Positions 55,798-64,000 of a stretch of 64,000 nucleotides of DNA are shown in pieces (positions within the stretch are counted from its first letter, which is position 1; each line of letters opens with the position of its first letter). This DNA is from Endozoicomonas sp. SCSIO W0465 (GTDB lineage Bacteria > Pseudomonadota > Gammaproteobacteria > Pseudomonadales > Endozoicomonadaceae). The translations under genes were made by a program, and so were the position numbers. The notes under the pieces were generated by a model. The model had not been told where the DNA came from. It ran no database searches and saw only the letters and a program-made list of their open reading frames with translations. The DNA lies in assembly GCF_023716865.1 (NCBI RefSeq), contig NZ_CP092417.1:1962001-2026000 (forward strand). The letters run 5' to 3'.

Positions 55798-56751
55798 ATG
55801 ATTTATGCCATAGCCGCCATTATTGTTGGCTTCATCCTCCTTACCTGGAGTGCAGACCGTTTTGTCGGCGGAGCTGCCGCTACCGCAAGAAACTGGGGGA
55901 TATCCCCCATGCTTATCGGCTTGACGGTGGTATCCATAGGTACGTCTGCACCAGAAATTCTGGTGTCACTGATGTCGGCTATCCAGGGGCACACAGATAT
56001 CGCTGTTGGCAATGCCATTGGTTCCAATATTGCCAATATTGGACTGGTTCTGGGTATAACTGCGCTGATTGCGCCACTACCGGTAAAAACGGCACTAGCC
56101 AAACGGGAAATACCCTGGCTGTTATTCGTCACCGTGATTGCCGGTGCCTGCCTTGCCAATAACTACCTCGGGCTGATAGAAAGCCTGGTGCTGCTCAGTG
56201 GACTTTTCATTACGCTCTATCTGATGGTGACCTGGCAAAAAGCGCACCCTGAAGAACCGCTGGCAGAGGTTGAAGAAATTGAAGCGCTGCCTTCCGGCAA
56301 AGCTTACCTTGAATTGTTTGGCGGGTTGATACTGCTGCTGATCAGTGCCCAGATCCTGGTGTGGGGTGCCACTAAAATTGCCACGCTGCTGGGGGTCAGT
56401 GAGCTGATCGTTGGTTTGACCGTTGTCGCCATTGGTACCAGCCTGCCTGAGCTTGCTGCATCGGTTGCCAGCGCCATACGGGGTCACCATGATATTGCCC
56501 TTGGCAACGTTGTCGGCTCAAACATCTTCAATTTGCTGGCGGTACTGTCCATGCCCGGCCTGGTTGCCCCCGGCCCGCTGAAGGAATCGGTTTTCTCCAG
56601 AGATTACACCGTCATGCTGGCATTTACTGTGCTTCTGGCGGCCATGGCCATGCTCGGTAAAAAACCCAAAACGCTTGGACGTTTTGCAGGTATTATCCTT
56701 TTGGCAGGGTATGCCTGTTATGGAACATGGTTATACGTGCAAACGGTTTAG
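55798..56751 (+). CDS. yrbG: YrbG-type calcium/sodium antiporter
   Basis: 317 aa, about ten membrane helices with the two inverted alpha-repeats of the CaCA superfamily: GTSAPEILVSLMSA with GNAIGSNIANIGLVLG in the first half, and GTSLPELAASVASA with GNVVGSNIFNLLAVL in the second. Located between mla and kdsD as in E. coli. Physiological substrate uncertain. Confidence 0.92.
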   Translation: MIYAIAAIIVGFILLTWSADRFVGGAAATARNWGISPMLIGLTVVSIGTSAPEILVSLMSAIQGHTDIAVGNAIGSNIANIGLVLGITALIAPLPVKTALAKREIPWLLFVTVIAGACLANNYLGLIESLVLLSGLFITLYLMVTWQKAHPEEPLAEVEEIEALPSGKAYLELFGGLILLLISAQILVWGATKIATLLGVSELIVGLTVVAIGTSLPELAASVASAIRGHHDIALGNVVGSNIFNLLAVLSMPGLVAPGPLKESVFSRDYTVMLAFTVLLAAMAMLGKKPKTLGRFAGIILLAGYACYGTWLYVQTV

Positions 56752-56833
56752 GCATTGATCAAAACTGGCAGCGGGGCTGAATACTCCCCCCTTCCACTGC
56801 ACTGAACTATTTTATACCGGAGTCTTAAAGGCT

Positions 56834-57874
56834 ATGCTTGGCCATAAAATCCCTGTCAGCTCCATGAAAGGCGTTACCTCACAAACAGGCTTGACTGAAA
56901 TGACCCTTGACCAGAATTTTATTGAAATTGGTCGTCGTACCATCCAGATCGAAAAGGATGCCATTGACGCGTTGCTGCCACGTGTTGGTGAAGACTTCAG
57001 CAATGCCTGCCGGTTAATGTTGGAGTGCCGTGGCCGGGTTGTCGTGGTGGGTATGGGGAAGTCAGGACATATTGCCCGTAAAATCAGTGCAACTCTGGCC
57101 AGTACCGGTACACCGGCATTTTATGTACATCCCGGTGAAGCCAGCCATGGTGACATGGGCATGATCACCGCAGACGATGTGGTGCTGGCTATATCCAACT
57201 CGGGTGAAACGGCCGAAGTGATTACCCTGCTCCCCCTGTTTAAGCGTATGGGAGCGGCTGTGATCAGTATGACCGGCAAACCTGCTTCCACGCTGGCCCA
57301 GGCCGCTGAAGTTAACCTGAACACCGGGGTTGATAAAGAAGCCTGCCCGCTTGATCTGGCACCAACCTCCAGTACCACCACTCAGCTGGTTATGGGTGAC
57401 GCTCTGGCTATTGCGCTATTGGAAGCTCGGGGCTTCACTGCGGAAGACTTTGCGTTTTCACACCCTGGCGGTGCGTTGGGTCGCAGACTGCTGTTGAAAG
57501 TACAGGACATCATGCATGACGGCAATCGAATCCCTGCTGTAAAAAAAGGCACACGCCTGGGCGAAGCGCTGCTGGAAATGACCCGGAAAGGTCTCGGCAT
57601 GACATCCATTATTGATGAGAACAATGTCGTTGTGGGTATCTTTACCGACGGCGATCTTCGTCGCGCCCTGGATCACGGGGTTGACCCGCACAACACTACC
57701 ATTGACGATGTCATGACCATCAAGTGCACCACCATTACACCGGACATTCTTGCTGCTGAAGCGCTGAGAATCATGGATGACCGCAAAATCAATGCACTCA
57801 TCTGTGTTGACCATGACCGGCGTGCTGTCGGTGCCATCAATATGCATGACTTGCTGAAAGCGGGTGTGGTTTAA
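56834..57874 (+). CDS. kdsD: Arabinose-5-phosphate isomerase
   Basis: 346 aa (324 if it starts at the ATG 56900, closer to the family's 328). SIS domain with GMGKSGHIARKISATLASTGTPAF (core GMGKSGHIARK) and ISNSGETAEV, then a CBS pair from about residue 230 (VQDIMHDG, TDGDLRRALDHGV). It converts ribulose-5-P to arabinose-5-P for Kdo synthesis. Its normal partner kdsC is missing directly downstream. Confidence 0.95.
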   Translation: MLGHKIPVSSMKGVTSQTGLTEMTLDQNFIEIGRRTIQIEKDAIDALLPRVGEDFSNACRLMLECRGRVVVVGMGKSGHIARKISATLASTGTPAFYVHPGEASHGDMGMITADDVVLAISNSGETAEVITLLPLFKRMGAAVISMTGKPASTLAQAAEVNLNTGVDKEACPLDLAPTSSTTTQLVMGDALAIALLEARGFTAEDFAFSHPGGALGRRLLLKVQDIMHDGNRIPAVKKGTRLGEALLEMTRKGLGMTSIIDENNVVVGIFTDGDLRRALDHGVDPHNTTIDDVMTIKCTTITPDILAAEALRIMDDRKINALICVDHDRRAVGAINMHDLLKAGVV

Positions 57875-57887
57875 ACACTTTGTATTA

Positions 57888-57970
57888 GCCCAAGGCTGTT
57901 TACTGGCTCAAGGCTGTTCACTGGCTCAAGGCTGTTTACCCGCTCAAGGCTGTTTACCCGCTCAAGGCTG
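57888..57970 (+). repeat. 18-bp tandem repeat at the site of kdsC
   Basis: Four full units of GCTCAAGGCTGTTTACYS (57888, 57906, 57924, 57942) and a partial fifth (57960-57970), in exact 18-bp register. They fill the 113-bp gap between kdsD and lptC where kdsC usually lies. No start or ribosome site suggests translation. Confidence 0.9.
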
Positions 57971-57987
57971 ATAGTTACGGAACCCGG

Positions 57988-58572
57988 ATGACCTACCGCA
58001 ACCATCTGATTATCTCTGCAATCCTTACGCTAATGCTGGTTGTCGGCTATTGGGCCTATGATGGCTCAATAGTGACGGTCAGTGCCAGCCGATCGGAAAT
58101 CATCCGCCAGGATGCTGACTACTTTCTGGTCGATGCCCGGATTAAGGAATATGACGTTTACGGAAAGCTGCAATATCAGCTAGAGTCTGAGAGCATTTCC
58201 CATTACCCCCATAATGACAACACTCTCCTCCAGTACCCCATATTGACTAACTTCAGTGATAATGGGCAACTCACGGTCTCCAGGTCAGAGAACGGAAAGT
58301 TGCTGTCCGGTGGCAAAGATATTGAACTGTGGGATAATGTCGTGGTCGTCCAAAGCAGCCCGTCAGTTCAGCAACAGGCCTATGAGCAAAAGCTCACAAT
58401 GGAAACGGACTTCCTCACCATATCACCGGATGAGGAAATTGCCGATACCAACCGGCCGGTTCTTATTACCAGTGATACCGGTGAAACACGAGCCCTTGGG
58501 ATGACCGCTTGGTACCAGCAGGGAAAGATTCAATTGAAGTCCAGAGTACGGGGAGTCTATGAACCTGAGTAA
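57988..58572 (+). CDS. lptC: LptC, LPS export bitopic protein
   Basis: 194 aa: one N-terminal membrane anchor (ILTLMLVVGYWAYDG) and a periplasmic beta-jellyroll. It passes lipopolysaccharide from LptB2FG to LptA. Sequence conservation in this family is low; identification rests on size, anchor, ARIKEYDVYGKLQYQLES and position before lptA. Overlaps lptA's open frame. Confidence 0.92.
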   Translation: MTYRNHLIISAILTLMLVVGYWAYDGSIVTVSASRSEIIRQDADYFLVDARIKEYDVYGKLQYQLESESISHYPHNDNTLLQYPILTNFSDNGQLTVSRSENGKLLSGGKDIELWDNVVVVQSSPSVQQQAYEQKLTMETDFLTISPDEEIADTNRPVLITSDTGETRALGMTAWYQQGKIQLKSRVRGVYEPE

Positions 58573-58624
58573 GCCACTTGTTGTCAGAATCAACGATAGA
58601 TACCTGTCAGGGAAGCGACAGTCT

Positions 58625-59176
58625 ATGAAGCGTCAGTTGGCCCGGTTAACCGCTCTCCTGACCAGAAAGTGGCTCACTGGACTGCTGTTGGTTCCCATGG
58701 TGGCCATGGCGTTGCCTGACGATCGGCAACAGCCGATCAACATCAATTCCGACTCTGCTGACATAGATAACCGCAAAGGGGTCTCTGTTTATCGTGGGGA
58801 TGTCGTGATGACCCAGGGGACTACCCGCATCACCGGTGACACTATCACCATCTACACCAGCGATCGTGAGGTGACCAAAGTCATTGCCCGGGGCGACAAG
58901 ACCAGAGCTTATTATGAAGAGCTGCAACCTGCTGGGCAGGGAACCGTTCAGGCCTGGGGCAACACAATTCGTTATGATGTCAACAGTGACCAGATTGAAC
59001 TGATCAACAATGCTCAGCTCTCCCAAAAGGGGGACACCTTTAAGGGTGAAAAGATTCACTACAACGTTACATTGCAGACCGTCAATGCCAAGGGCACGCC
59101 CAGCCAGGGAGAAAGTGGCCGGGTACAGATGGTTATTCAGCCCCGTCAGGAAAAAGCGGCCAGCAACAAACCCTGA
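58625..59176 (+). CDS. lptA: LptA, periplasmic LPS bridge protein
   Basis: 183 aa from the ATG at 58625, which places a signal peptide (LTGLLLVPMVAMA) correctly and has GGGAAG nine bases upstream. The alternative ATG at 58559 overlaps lptC by 14 bp and would put the signal too far inside. The OstA-type jellyroll has INSDSADIDNRKGVSVYRGD and IYTSDREVTKVIARG. It polymerises between LptC and LptD. Confidence 0.93.
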   Translation: MKRQLARLTALLTRKWLTGLLLVPMVAMALPDDRQQPININSDSADIDNRKGVSVYRGDVVMTQGTTRITGDTITIYTSDREVTKVIARGDKTRAYYEELQPAGQGTVQAWGNTIRYDVNSDQIELINNAQLSQKGDTFKGEKIHYNVTLQTVNAKGTPSQGESGRVQMVIQPRQEKAASNKP

Positions 59177-59215
59177 CAGTCCCTTTGTTTTTTATTCAGG
59201 TTAACAGACAACCGG

Positions 59216-59941
59216 ATGGCAATCCTCAAGGCAGAACATCTTAGCAAAAGCTACAAAGGCAGAGAGGTGGTTAAAGATGTCTCTCTGCAGGTTAACAGTG
59301 GCCAGATCGTTGGTCTTCTCGGTCCCAATGGCGCAGGAAAGACCACCTGTTTTTACATGATTGTCGGGCTGGTTAAAGCGGATGGCGGTCAAGTCAGCAT
59401 TGACCAGCAGGACCTGACTTTTCGGGCAATGCACCACCGGGCCCGTGCCGGTATCGGTTACCTCCCCCAGGAAGCCTCTATATTCCGCCGCCTCACCGTG
59501 CGAGACAATATTCTGGCCATTCTGGAAACCAGGAAAGACCTTAATAAAAAGCAGCGAATTGAGAAAATGGAGTCGCTGCTCAATGAATTCAATATAGGCC
59601 ATATTCGGGACAGTGCCGGCATGGCTCTGTCCGGCGGGGAAAGACGGCGGGCAGAAATTGCCAGGGCACTGGCCACCGATCCGACCTTTATCCTTCTGGA
59701 CGAACCCTTTGCCGGCGTTGACCCGATATCCGTTGGTGATATCAAGTCCATTATCCGGCATCTGCAGAATCGCGGCATCGGTGTGTTGATCACCGACCAT
59801 AATGTCCGTGAAACGCTGGATATCTGTGAGAAGGCTTACATTGTCAGTGAAGGGCATATCATTGCTGAAGGCGACAGCCATACGGTACTGTCAAATCAGA
59901 AGGTCCGTGACGTTTATCTTGGGCATCAGTTCAGCCTGTGA
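59216..59941 (+). CDS. lptB: LptB, ATPase of the LPS exporter
   Basis: 241 aa ABC ATPase. Walker A GPNGAGKTTCFYM, signature LSGGERRRAEIARAL, Walker B FILLDEPFAGVDP, switch ITDHNVRETL. With LptFG it extracts LPS from the inner membrane. In the usual order rpoN follows directly; here 3.5 kb of accessory DNA intervenes. Confidence 0.96.
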   Translation: MAILKAEHLSKSYKGREVVKDVSLQVNSGQIVGLLGPNGAGKTTCFYMIVGLVKADGGQVSIDQQDLTFRAMHHRARAGIGYLPQEASIFRRLTVRDNILAILETRKDLNKKQRIEKMESLLNEFNIGHIRDSAGMALSGGERRRAEIARALATDPTFILLDEPFAGVDPISVGDIKSIIRHLQNRGIGVLITDHNVRETLDICEKAYIVSEGHIIAEGDSHTVLSNQKVRDVYLGHQFSL

Positions 59942-59959
59942 CCTATGAGACCATCAACA

Positions 59960-60961
59960 CTATGCTCCGGGAAAATGGTCTTTAAACACCCGCAACATTG
60001 CCGGATCAGTAACAGGAAATGTGACGGACACAAACCTCTCTTTAAAGTCATCCTCAGCCAAAAGATCAGCAAACAGCCTGGCAATATCAGCTGCGTCATG
60101 GGCGAAAATACCACAGCCCCAGGCCCCCAGGATCAAATGTTTCACGCCATTGTTGGCAGCGACAGACAGGATCTTTCTGGCACGAACATACATTGTCTGC
60201 TGGATGGTCTCTTGGGGTATGCCATTGCAGAACGGTCTGTCCACTGCCGCAGCAGTGATGAAAGAGACCAGGTAAGGTGTTTCCGGATTGCCGTTATCGT
60301 CTTTAAAAACAGGCACGTCAGGCGAATACAGGATCGTGTCCGAGTAAAGCCCCCGATGGGTTGCGTGATGTTGCCGGTTATAAACGTACATCTGCTTTCC
60401 GGTATCACTGTTCAGCGAAGCAAAAAGTGCAGAGGCCCTTGCCAGGCTGTCTTCCTGGGTGTTGGTGCCATCCCGGAACATCCCGCCGGGATCAACTGCA
60501 GAGGCAAAATTCAGGCAGGCCACGTGTTCCTTGCCATTCACTCTGGCAATCCGGTGACAGGCTTCCAGAGAGGTCTCCTGCATAATCTGAATATCAGTAA
60601 GTGGGTAGAAGTAATCTGAAGGGGGCTGAAGAGAAATGGTGTCGTTTGCAGCATAAAACAGGGTATTGGCAATACACCGTTCAATCGTTGCTTTCAGGTC
60701 TATTGTTGTGCCATTGAAGCTGAATGCTTTGTTGTTCAGAATCTCCACAGTGTCCAGTGCGATGGCTCTGAACTTTGCCTGCCCCGGACTCATACCGAGT
60801 CGTTTAGCCGATGATGCCACTGTTCTGGTACTAATGGATTTTCCTGAACGATCTGAAAGCTCATGGCTGACTGCCGACAAACCGGCAGCCCTGACTTTCT
60901 GCTTCTTCTTGCTGTAGGTTTGAGGCACTTTTACCGCAGGTTGTCTGGCCACCGGATCCAT
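59960..60961 (-). CDS. TIGR02452/microbial PARG-like macrodomain protein
   Basis: 333 aa, convergent with lptB. The C-terminal 230 residues resemble the microbial-type poly(ADP-ribose) glycohydrolase/TIGR02452 family: CLNFASAVDPGGMFRDG (149-165) and TQEDSLARASALFA (168-181), GAWGCGIFAHD (279-289). The classical signature is GGG then QEE; here the residues are GGM and QED, so activity is uncertain. The N-terminal 60 residues are basic. GAGGG precedes the ATG. The family removes ADP-ribose from proteins or acts in NAD-related conflict systems. Inserted between lptB and rpoN; a host-interaction or phage-defence role is possible. Confidence 0.8.
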   Translation of the reverse strand: MDPVARQPAVKVPQTYSKKKQKVRAAGLSAVSHELSDRSGKSISTRTVASSAKRLGMSPGQAKFRAIALDTVEILNNKAFSFNGTTIDLKATIERCIANTLFYAANDTISLQPPSDYFYPLTDIQIMQETSLEACHRIARVNGKEHVACLNFASAVDPGGMFRDGTNTQEDSLARASALFASLNSDTGKQMYVYNRQHHATHRGLYSDTILYSPDVPVFKDDNGNPETPYLVSFITAAAVDRPFCNGIPQETIQQTMYVRARKILSVAANNGVKHLILGAWGCGIFAHDAADIARLFADLLAEDDFKERFVSVTFPVTDPAMLRVFKDHFPGA

Positions 60962-61368
60962 TATCTATGCCCTCAATCGTTTTGCTATTGGTGCAGGTAC
61001 TGGCATGTCAGTATGGCCTATGTTTTCGGCCAGGTAGATTTGATGAATAAAAATAATCGATATCAACAGCTGTTGACCGATTTCAAATCGGTAAGCAGAT
61101 ATAAGTGCAGGCTAATCTAATACGCTCGCAATCGTGACTGTTTATTTTTTAATTGAGGTCTATGGCATTACAGGTGGGCTGACTATGCCATTTTGATGCA
61201 AGGGTTATACAGTCAACAGCCCGATCACAAAGTACACTTTTAATGGGCACGGAACCAGTTAGATCTTATTAGTCCTCAGTTCTCTTCAAAATATTCAAAT
61301 GATTGATGGAGTGAAATGAGGTTTCCCTGCCTGTCTTATAACGCGCTCACAATAATAGGGTCACTATC
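60962..61368. other. Intergenic, about 400 bp
   Basis: AT-rich region between the PARG-like gene and the next accessory gene. No coding frame with a ribosome site is evident. A near palindrome GACCGATTTCAAATCGGT (about 61077-61093) is the clearest structure. Probable promoter for the gene at 61369, which has AGGG near its ATG. Confidence 0.35.
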
Positions 61369-62969
61369 ATGGAACCTGGAAGATTTTCTTCGTCGTACCG
61401 ATATACTGAATCAACCAAAATCACTGTTCAGCCCCGTTCCAGTAGTAAACCTGCAGCTGCAAGGTGTGCTCCAAGACCAAAATCGTCATTTGGCTCATTT
61501 TCTGTGTGGGGTGGTGATAATGGAAAGGAGTCACTGTCCCGGCCGGAAAAGGTTACAGAGAGGCAGATTGATGGAGGAAAGGTATATACAGTTGCCGGTT
61601 TATCTAAACTCGGCGATAGAAGTATTGATATCTATGTTACGCAAAGTGGCAAGGTGCATCACTCATCACCCGGAAACAGATTGGTGCATTATGGAACCGG
61701 CGATGAAATCAAAGAGCTCAAGCCCGGGGAGGATAGAATCGAGAGGAGTGAAGTTGATAAAGAGTTTTATTACCTCAGTAAGGGACAAAGCAAGCTGTTG
61801 CAGAGAGGCAAGGTTTATGGGGCTGCAGGTAGTATTCCGGACTGTTATGTTTCTCCACAAGGTAAATTAATTAAAGCAGGCACTGGTGCCAGGTTATTTC
61901 AAATAGGGGCAGAAAAGGAGCTTATAGAGTATAAGCCCGACTCAAAAGGCTATCAGCATATTATTTCAAAAAAGAAAGAACATTTTATTGTGACTCCAAA
62001 AGGTGCGTTCCCTCTGAAACCAGGTACTGTTCAGCCGGGTGCAGTGAACAGCCCTGCCGTGTACCTATCAGAAAACGGAGAGCTGACGGTTGCTTCTGAC
62101 ATCCGTTCCCGACTGTTCAAGTTGGGCGCTGAAGATGAGGCGGTAGAGTTCAATTCAAGTGAAGCGGCCTTTAAATATGTAGTATCAAAGCGACAGACTC
62201 CTTTTCTTATTACGTCTAAAGGCGTCTGTACCTTAAAGCCAGAATCATTTTACAGGGCTCAGGATGGCAGGCCTGATATGTATATTTCTGCAGATTGCGT
62301 ACTGACAAGAGCTTCAGACACTACATCCCGATTAGTTAGTTCTCGTCCAAAAACTCTGCAGCCTATGCGTGCCAAGGCTTAGAGGGAAAAAATCAAGTTT
62401 TGTTTTGACGCCTTTTTCAACCAGTTTTCGGGGGCTACAGCGGAGTTGATGTGATTTTCCTGTAAATTCAGAGCACGTCAAATCTCTGTAGGCTACGTGG
62501 CCCAAGGGCTATAGTTTTTGGATGGGAACTAGTTAAATTATGTGATGAAGATGAGGCCGTGGAATATGAACCAAACTTATCAAACTTTAATGTTAAGATT
62601 TCACAGAGTGGGCGTCCATACTGTGTCACTTCTTCAGGCGCGACGCCTTTAAAGCCGGGTTCGCTTTATCCGGCTCAGGGAATCAAGCCTGCCTTCTATA
62701 TTTCCAGGGCATGTGAGTTGACAACCGCTTCCAGTAAAGATGCCAGGCTCTTTAAACTAGGCGGGGAAGACCAGGCTGTAGAATATAAAAAAGATGCCAA
62801 AGGCTTTAATTATGTTGTTTCAAAGCAGAAGAGTCCTTTTCTGGTTACTACTGAGAGTGTTCGCCCGTTAACCTATGACCAAACAGTCACTTTGAAACTG
62901 CCTACTGGTCGACAACTGGAGATTACTGCTAAAAGGGGAAAGGAGCTGCAACACAAGTTTATTAATTAG
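61369..62969 (+). pseudogene. Beta-repeat protein of unknown function, split by a MITE-like element
   Basis: The 5' part (61369-62338) and the 3' part (62536-62969) join in frame when the 191-bp insert and one TAGTTA are removed, giving about 467 residues. A unit of about 70 residues recurs four to five times: PLKPGTVQPG, then P-x-x-Y-(I/L)-S-x-x-x-x-L-T-x-A-S, SRLFKLGAEDEAVEF, and F-x-YVVSKRQTPFLITSKGV. No signal peptide, Ser/Arg-rich first 60 residues. The unit suggests a beta-propeller or similar beta-repeat, but I recognise no family. As written translation stops after PKTLQPMRAKA encoded by the insert, losing the last two units. Confidence 0.82.
62339..62529. mobile_element. MITE-like non-autonomous element (191 bp)
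   Basis: The ends GTTCTCGTCCAAAAACT and, inverted, GTTCCCATCCAAAAACT match the ends of the transposon at 3832 and 4350. The 6-bp target duplication TAGTTA (62333-62338 and 62530-62535) is the same size as for those copies. It has no transposase gene, so it was probably moved in trans. Confidence 0.9.
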
Positions 62970-63426
62970 ATGTCGTGAACCTGATTTCTGGTCCGGAGGC
63001 GCAAGCATTGTTCTATTGAGCAAACGTCTCCGGCTTGCAGAGGAGAAAACAATCAGACAAACAGAATCCAGTGCCGAGCCATACCAGCAATAAATAGATA
63101 CCCCAATCACAGGCAGCAGCGCACAAAAACGCAGGGGCAGGCTCTTTCTTATTTTCGTCAGAACGTCGGTTTCATCACTGACCTGCTCTGCAGCAAGACA
63201 GCCAACAAAAAAACACAACTAAACTCATTCTGAGTAATCTCTGCACATTTTTTACTGAAGCTATGGTTTCATAAATGACTATGGGTTTATAATCAGCCGC
63301 ACATGGAGAGAAGTCGTAACAACATCCGTGCCAACACTGAACCGCCTGCGGTTGATCCCTCTGTAGACACTCATGAGTTTCACCTGCAGTCTCAACGGAC
63401 AACGAAGTAAAGGTATACGGTCGCCT
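62970..63426. other. rpoN upstream region
   Basis: About 457 bp without a convincing gene. CCGGAGGCG ... CGTCTCCGG (about 62994-63036) can form a long stem. The minus-strand open frames here lack ribosome sites. The rpoN promoter should be in this stretch; GTAAAGGT lies about ten bases before the start codon. Confidence 0.35.
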
Positions 63427-64000
63427 ATGAAGCCTTCCTTACAGCTCAAGATGGGCCAGCAGTTGACCATGACGCCTCAGCTGCAGCAAGCCATCCGGCT
63501 GCTACAGTTATCGACACTGGATCTTCAGCAAGAGATTCAGGAGGCTCTCGAATCCAACCCCATGCTTGAGTCCGAAGATAGCGAGACAGAGGACACAGCC
63601 ACCAGCAGTGAAGGCAAGGAAGAACTCGTTGATCTGAGTGAGGCGATACCGGAACCTGAGCCACAGGAGATGGCGGAATGGGCAGACAGTATCCCGAATG
63701 AACTGCCCGTCGACTCAGCATGGGACGATGTGTATTCCAGCCTGCCCGCCAACGGTAGTGATGAGGATTACGACCCCCTGGCGAAGTCATCTTCAGTAGA
63801 GTCGCTTCAGGATCATCTGGAGTGGCAACTGGATATGGTGCCCATGAGCGATCGGGACCGGCTGATTGGCCTTGCAATTATTGAAGCGGTTAATCCGAAT
63901 GGTTATTTGACCTGCTCACTGGATGATCTTTATGTTTCACTGCAATCCCAGCTGGAAGAGCTGGAGATCGACGAGATAAAAGTGCTGCAGCACCGGGTTC
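63427..64000 (+). CDS. rpoN: RNA polymerase sigma-54 factor, 5' part
   Basis: The first 191 codons of RpoN; the gene runs off the window. Region I MKPSLQLKMGQQLTMTPQLQ and AIRLLQLSTLDLQQEIQEAL, with its Q-rich activator-interaction helix, is diagnostic. An acidic region II (ESEDSETEDTATSSEG) follows, then the start of the core-binding domain (LQDHLEWQLDM, ANPNGYL-type EAVNPNGYLTCSLDDL). It directs transcription from -24/-12 promoters with enhancer-binding activators. Confidence 0.96.
   Translation, partial: MKPSLQLKMGQQLTMTPQLQQAIRLLQLSTLDLQQEIQEALESNPMLESEDSETEDTATSSEGKEELVDLSEAIPEPEPQEMAEWADSIPNELPVDSAWDDVYSSLPANGSDEDYDPLAKSSSVESLQDHLEWQLDMVPMSDRDRLIGLAIIEAVNPNGYLTCSLDDLYVSLQSQLEELEIDEIKVLQHRV

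Noticed and set aside
57888..57970. Coding remnant of kdsC
   Set aside because: The 18-bp repeats give no KdsC motifs in any frame and have no ribosome site.
61316..61870. 184-codon plus-strand frame overlapping the repeat gene start
   Set aside because: Runs in another frame of the beta-repeat gene; the repeat pattern and the joined 3' part support the frame from 61369.

Overview
The window is a piece of a gammaproteobacterial chromosome. Its housekeeping genes follow the Pseudomonas/Oceanospirillales order algW - hisD - hisG - murA - ibaG - mlaBCDEF - kdsD - lptCAB - rpoN. The very high load of insertion sequences (IS), together with several large eukaryote-like or effector-like genes, suggests a host-associated marine lineage such as Endozoicomonadaceae. 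The taxon is an inference; no rRNA gene is present.

Layout: 1-0.8 kb, tail of an IS1182-like element that truncates a C4-dicarboxylate transporter. 1.9-10.5 kb, an intergenic region filled by an IS66 element and a three-level IS nest. 10.5-12 kb, a membrane-anchored arginine-deiminase-fold protein. 12-17.2 kb, Nif3-like protein, AlgW/DegS protease, hisD (split by an IS) and hisG. 17.5-24.7 kb, a porin gene split by an IS1595 element, then a complex of partial and nested IS66 and IS50-like elements. 24.7-31.1 kb, a chitobiose/N,N'-diacetylchitobiose operon (PTS IIB-IIC-IIA, LacI regulator, GH4 hydrolase, YdjC deacetylase, amino-sugar kinase) whose first gene has lost its start. 31.3-41 kb, a single 3242-codon gene. 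41.2-43 kb, murA and ibaG. 43-52.3 kb, an accessory insert: a decayed IS4 element, a protein with about 22 repeats of 38 residues and an NLS-like basic region, an IS66 copy, and an F-box-like gene split by another IS66. 52.3-59.9 kb, the Mla phospholipid-transport operon, calcium/sodium antiporter, kdsD and the LPS export genes lptCAB (kdsC missing). 60-63 kb, a PARG-like protein and a repeat protein split by a 191-bp MITE-like element. From 63.4 kb, rpoN running off the window.

The genes fall into two layers. The envelope layer (Mla, Lpt, KdsD, MurA, AlgW) looks intact apart from the missing kdsC. The accessory layer was placed at three joints of this block (hisG|murA, ibaG|mlaB, lptB|rpoN) and is being broken up by transposition. 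Exact target-site duplications (TSD) can be read for most elements. They allow precise reconstruction of hisD, the porin, the F-box gene and the 61-63 kb repeat gene, all of which become in-frame once the insertion is removed. The most notable candidate novelty is the 38-residue modular repeat protein at 44.7-47.9 kb.
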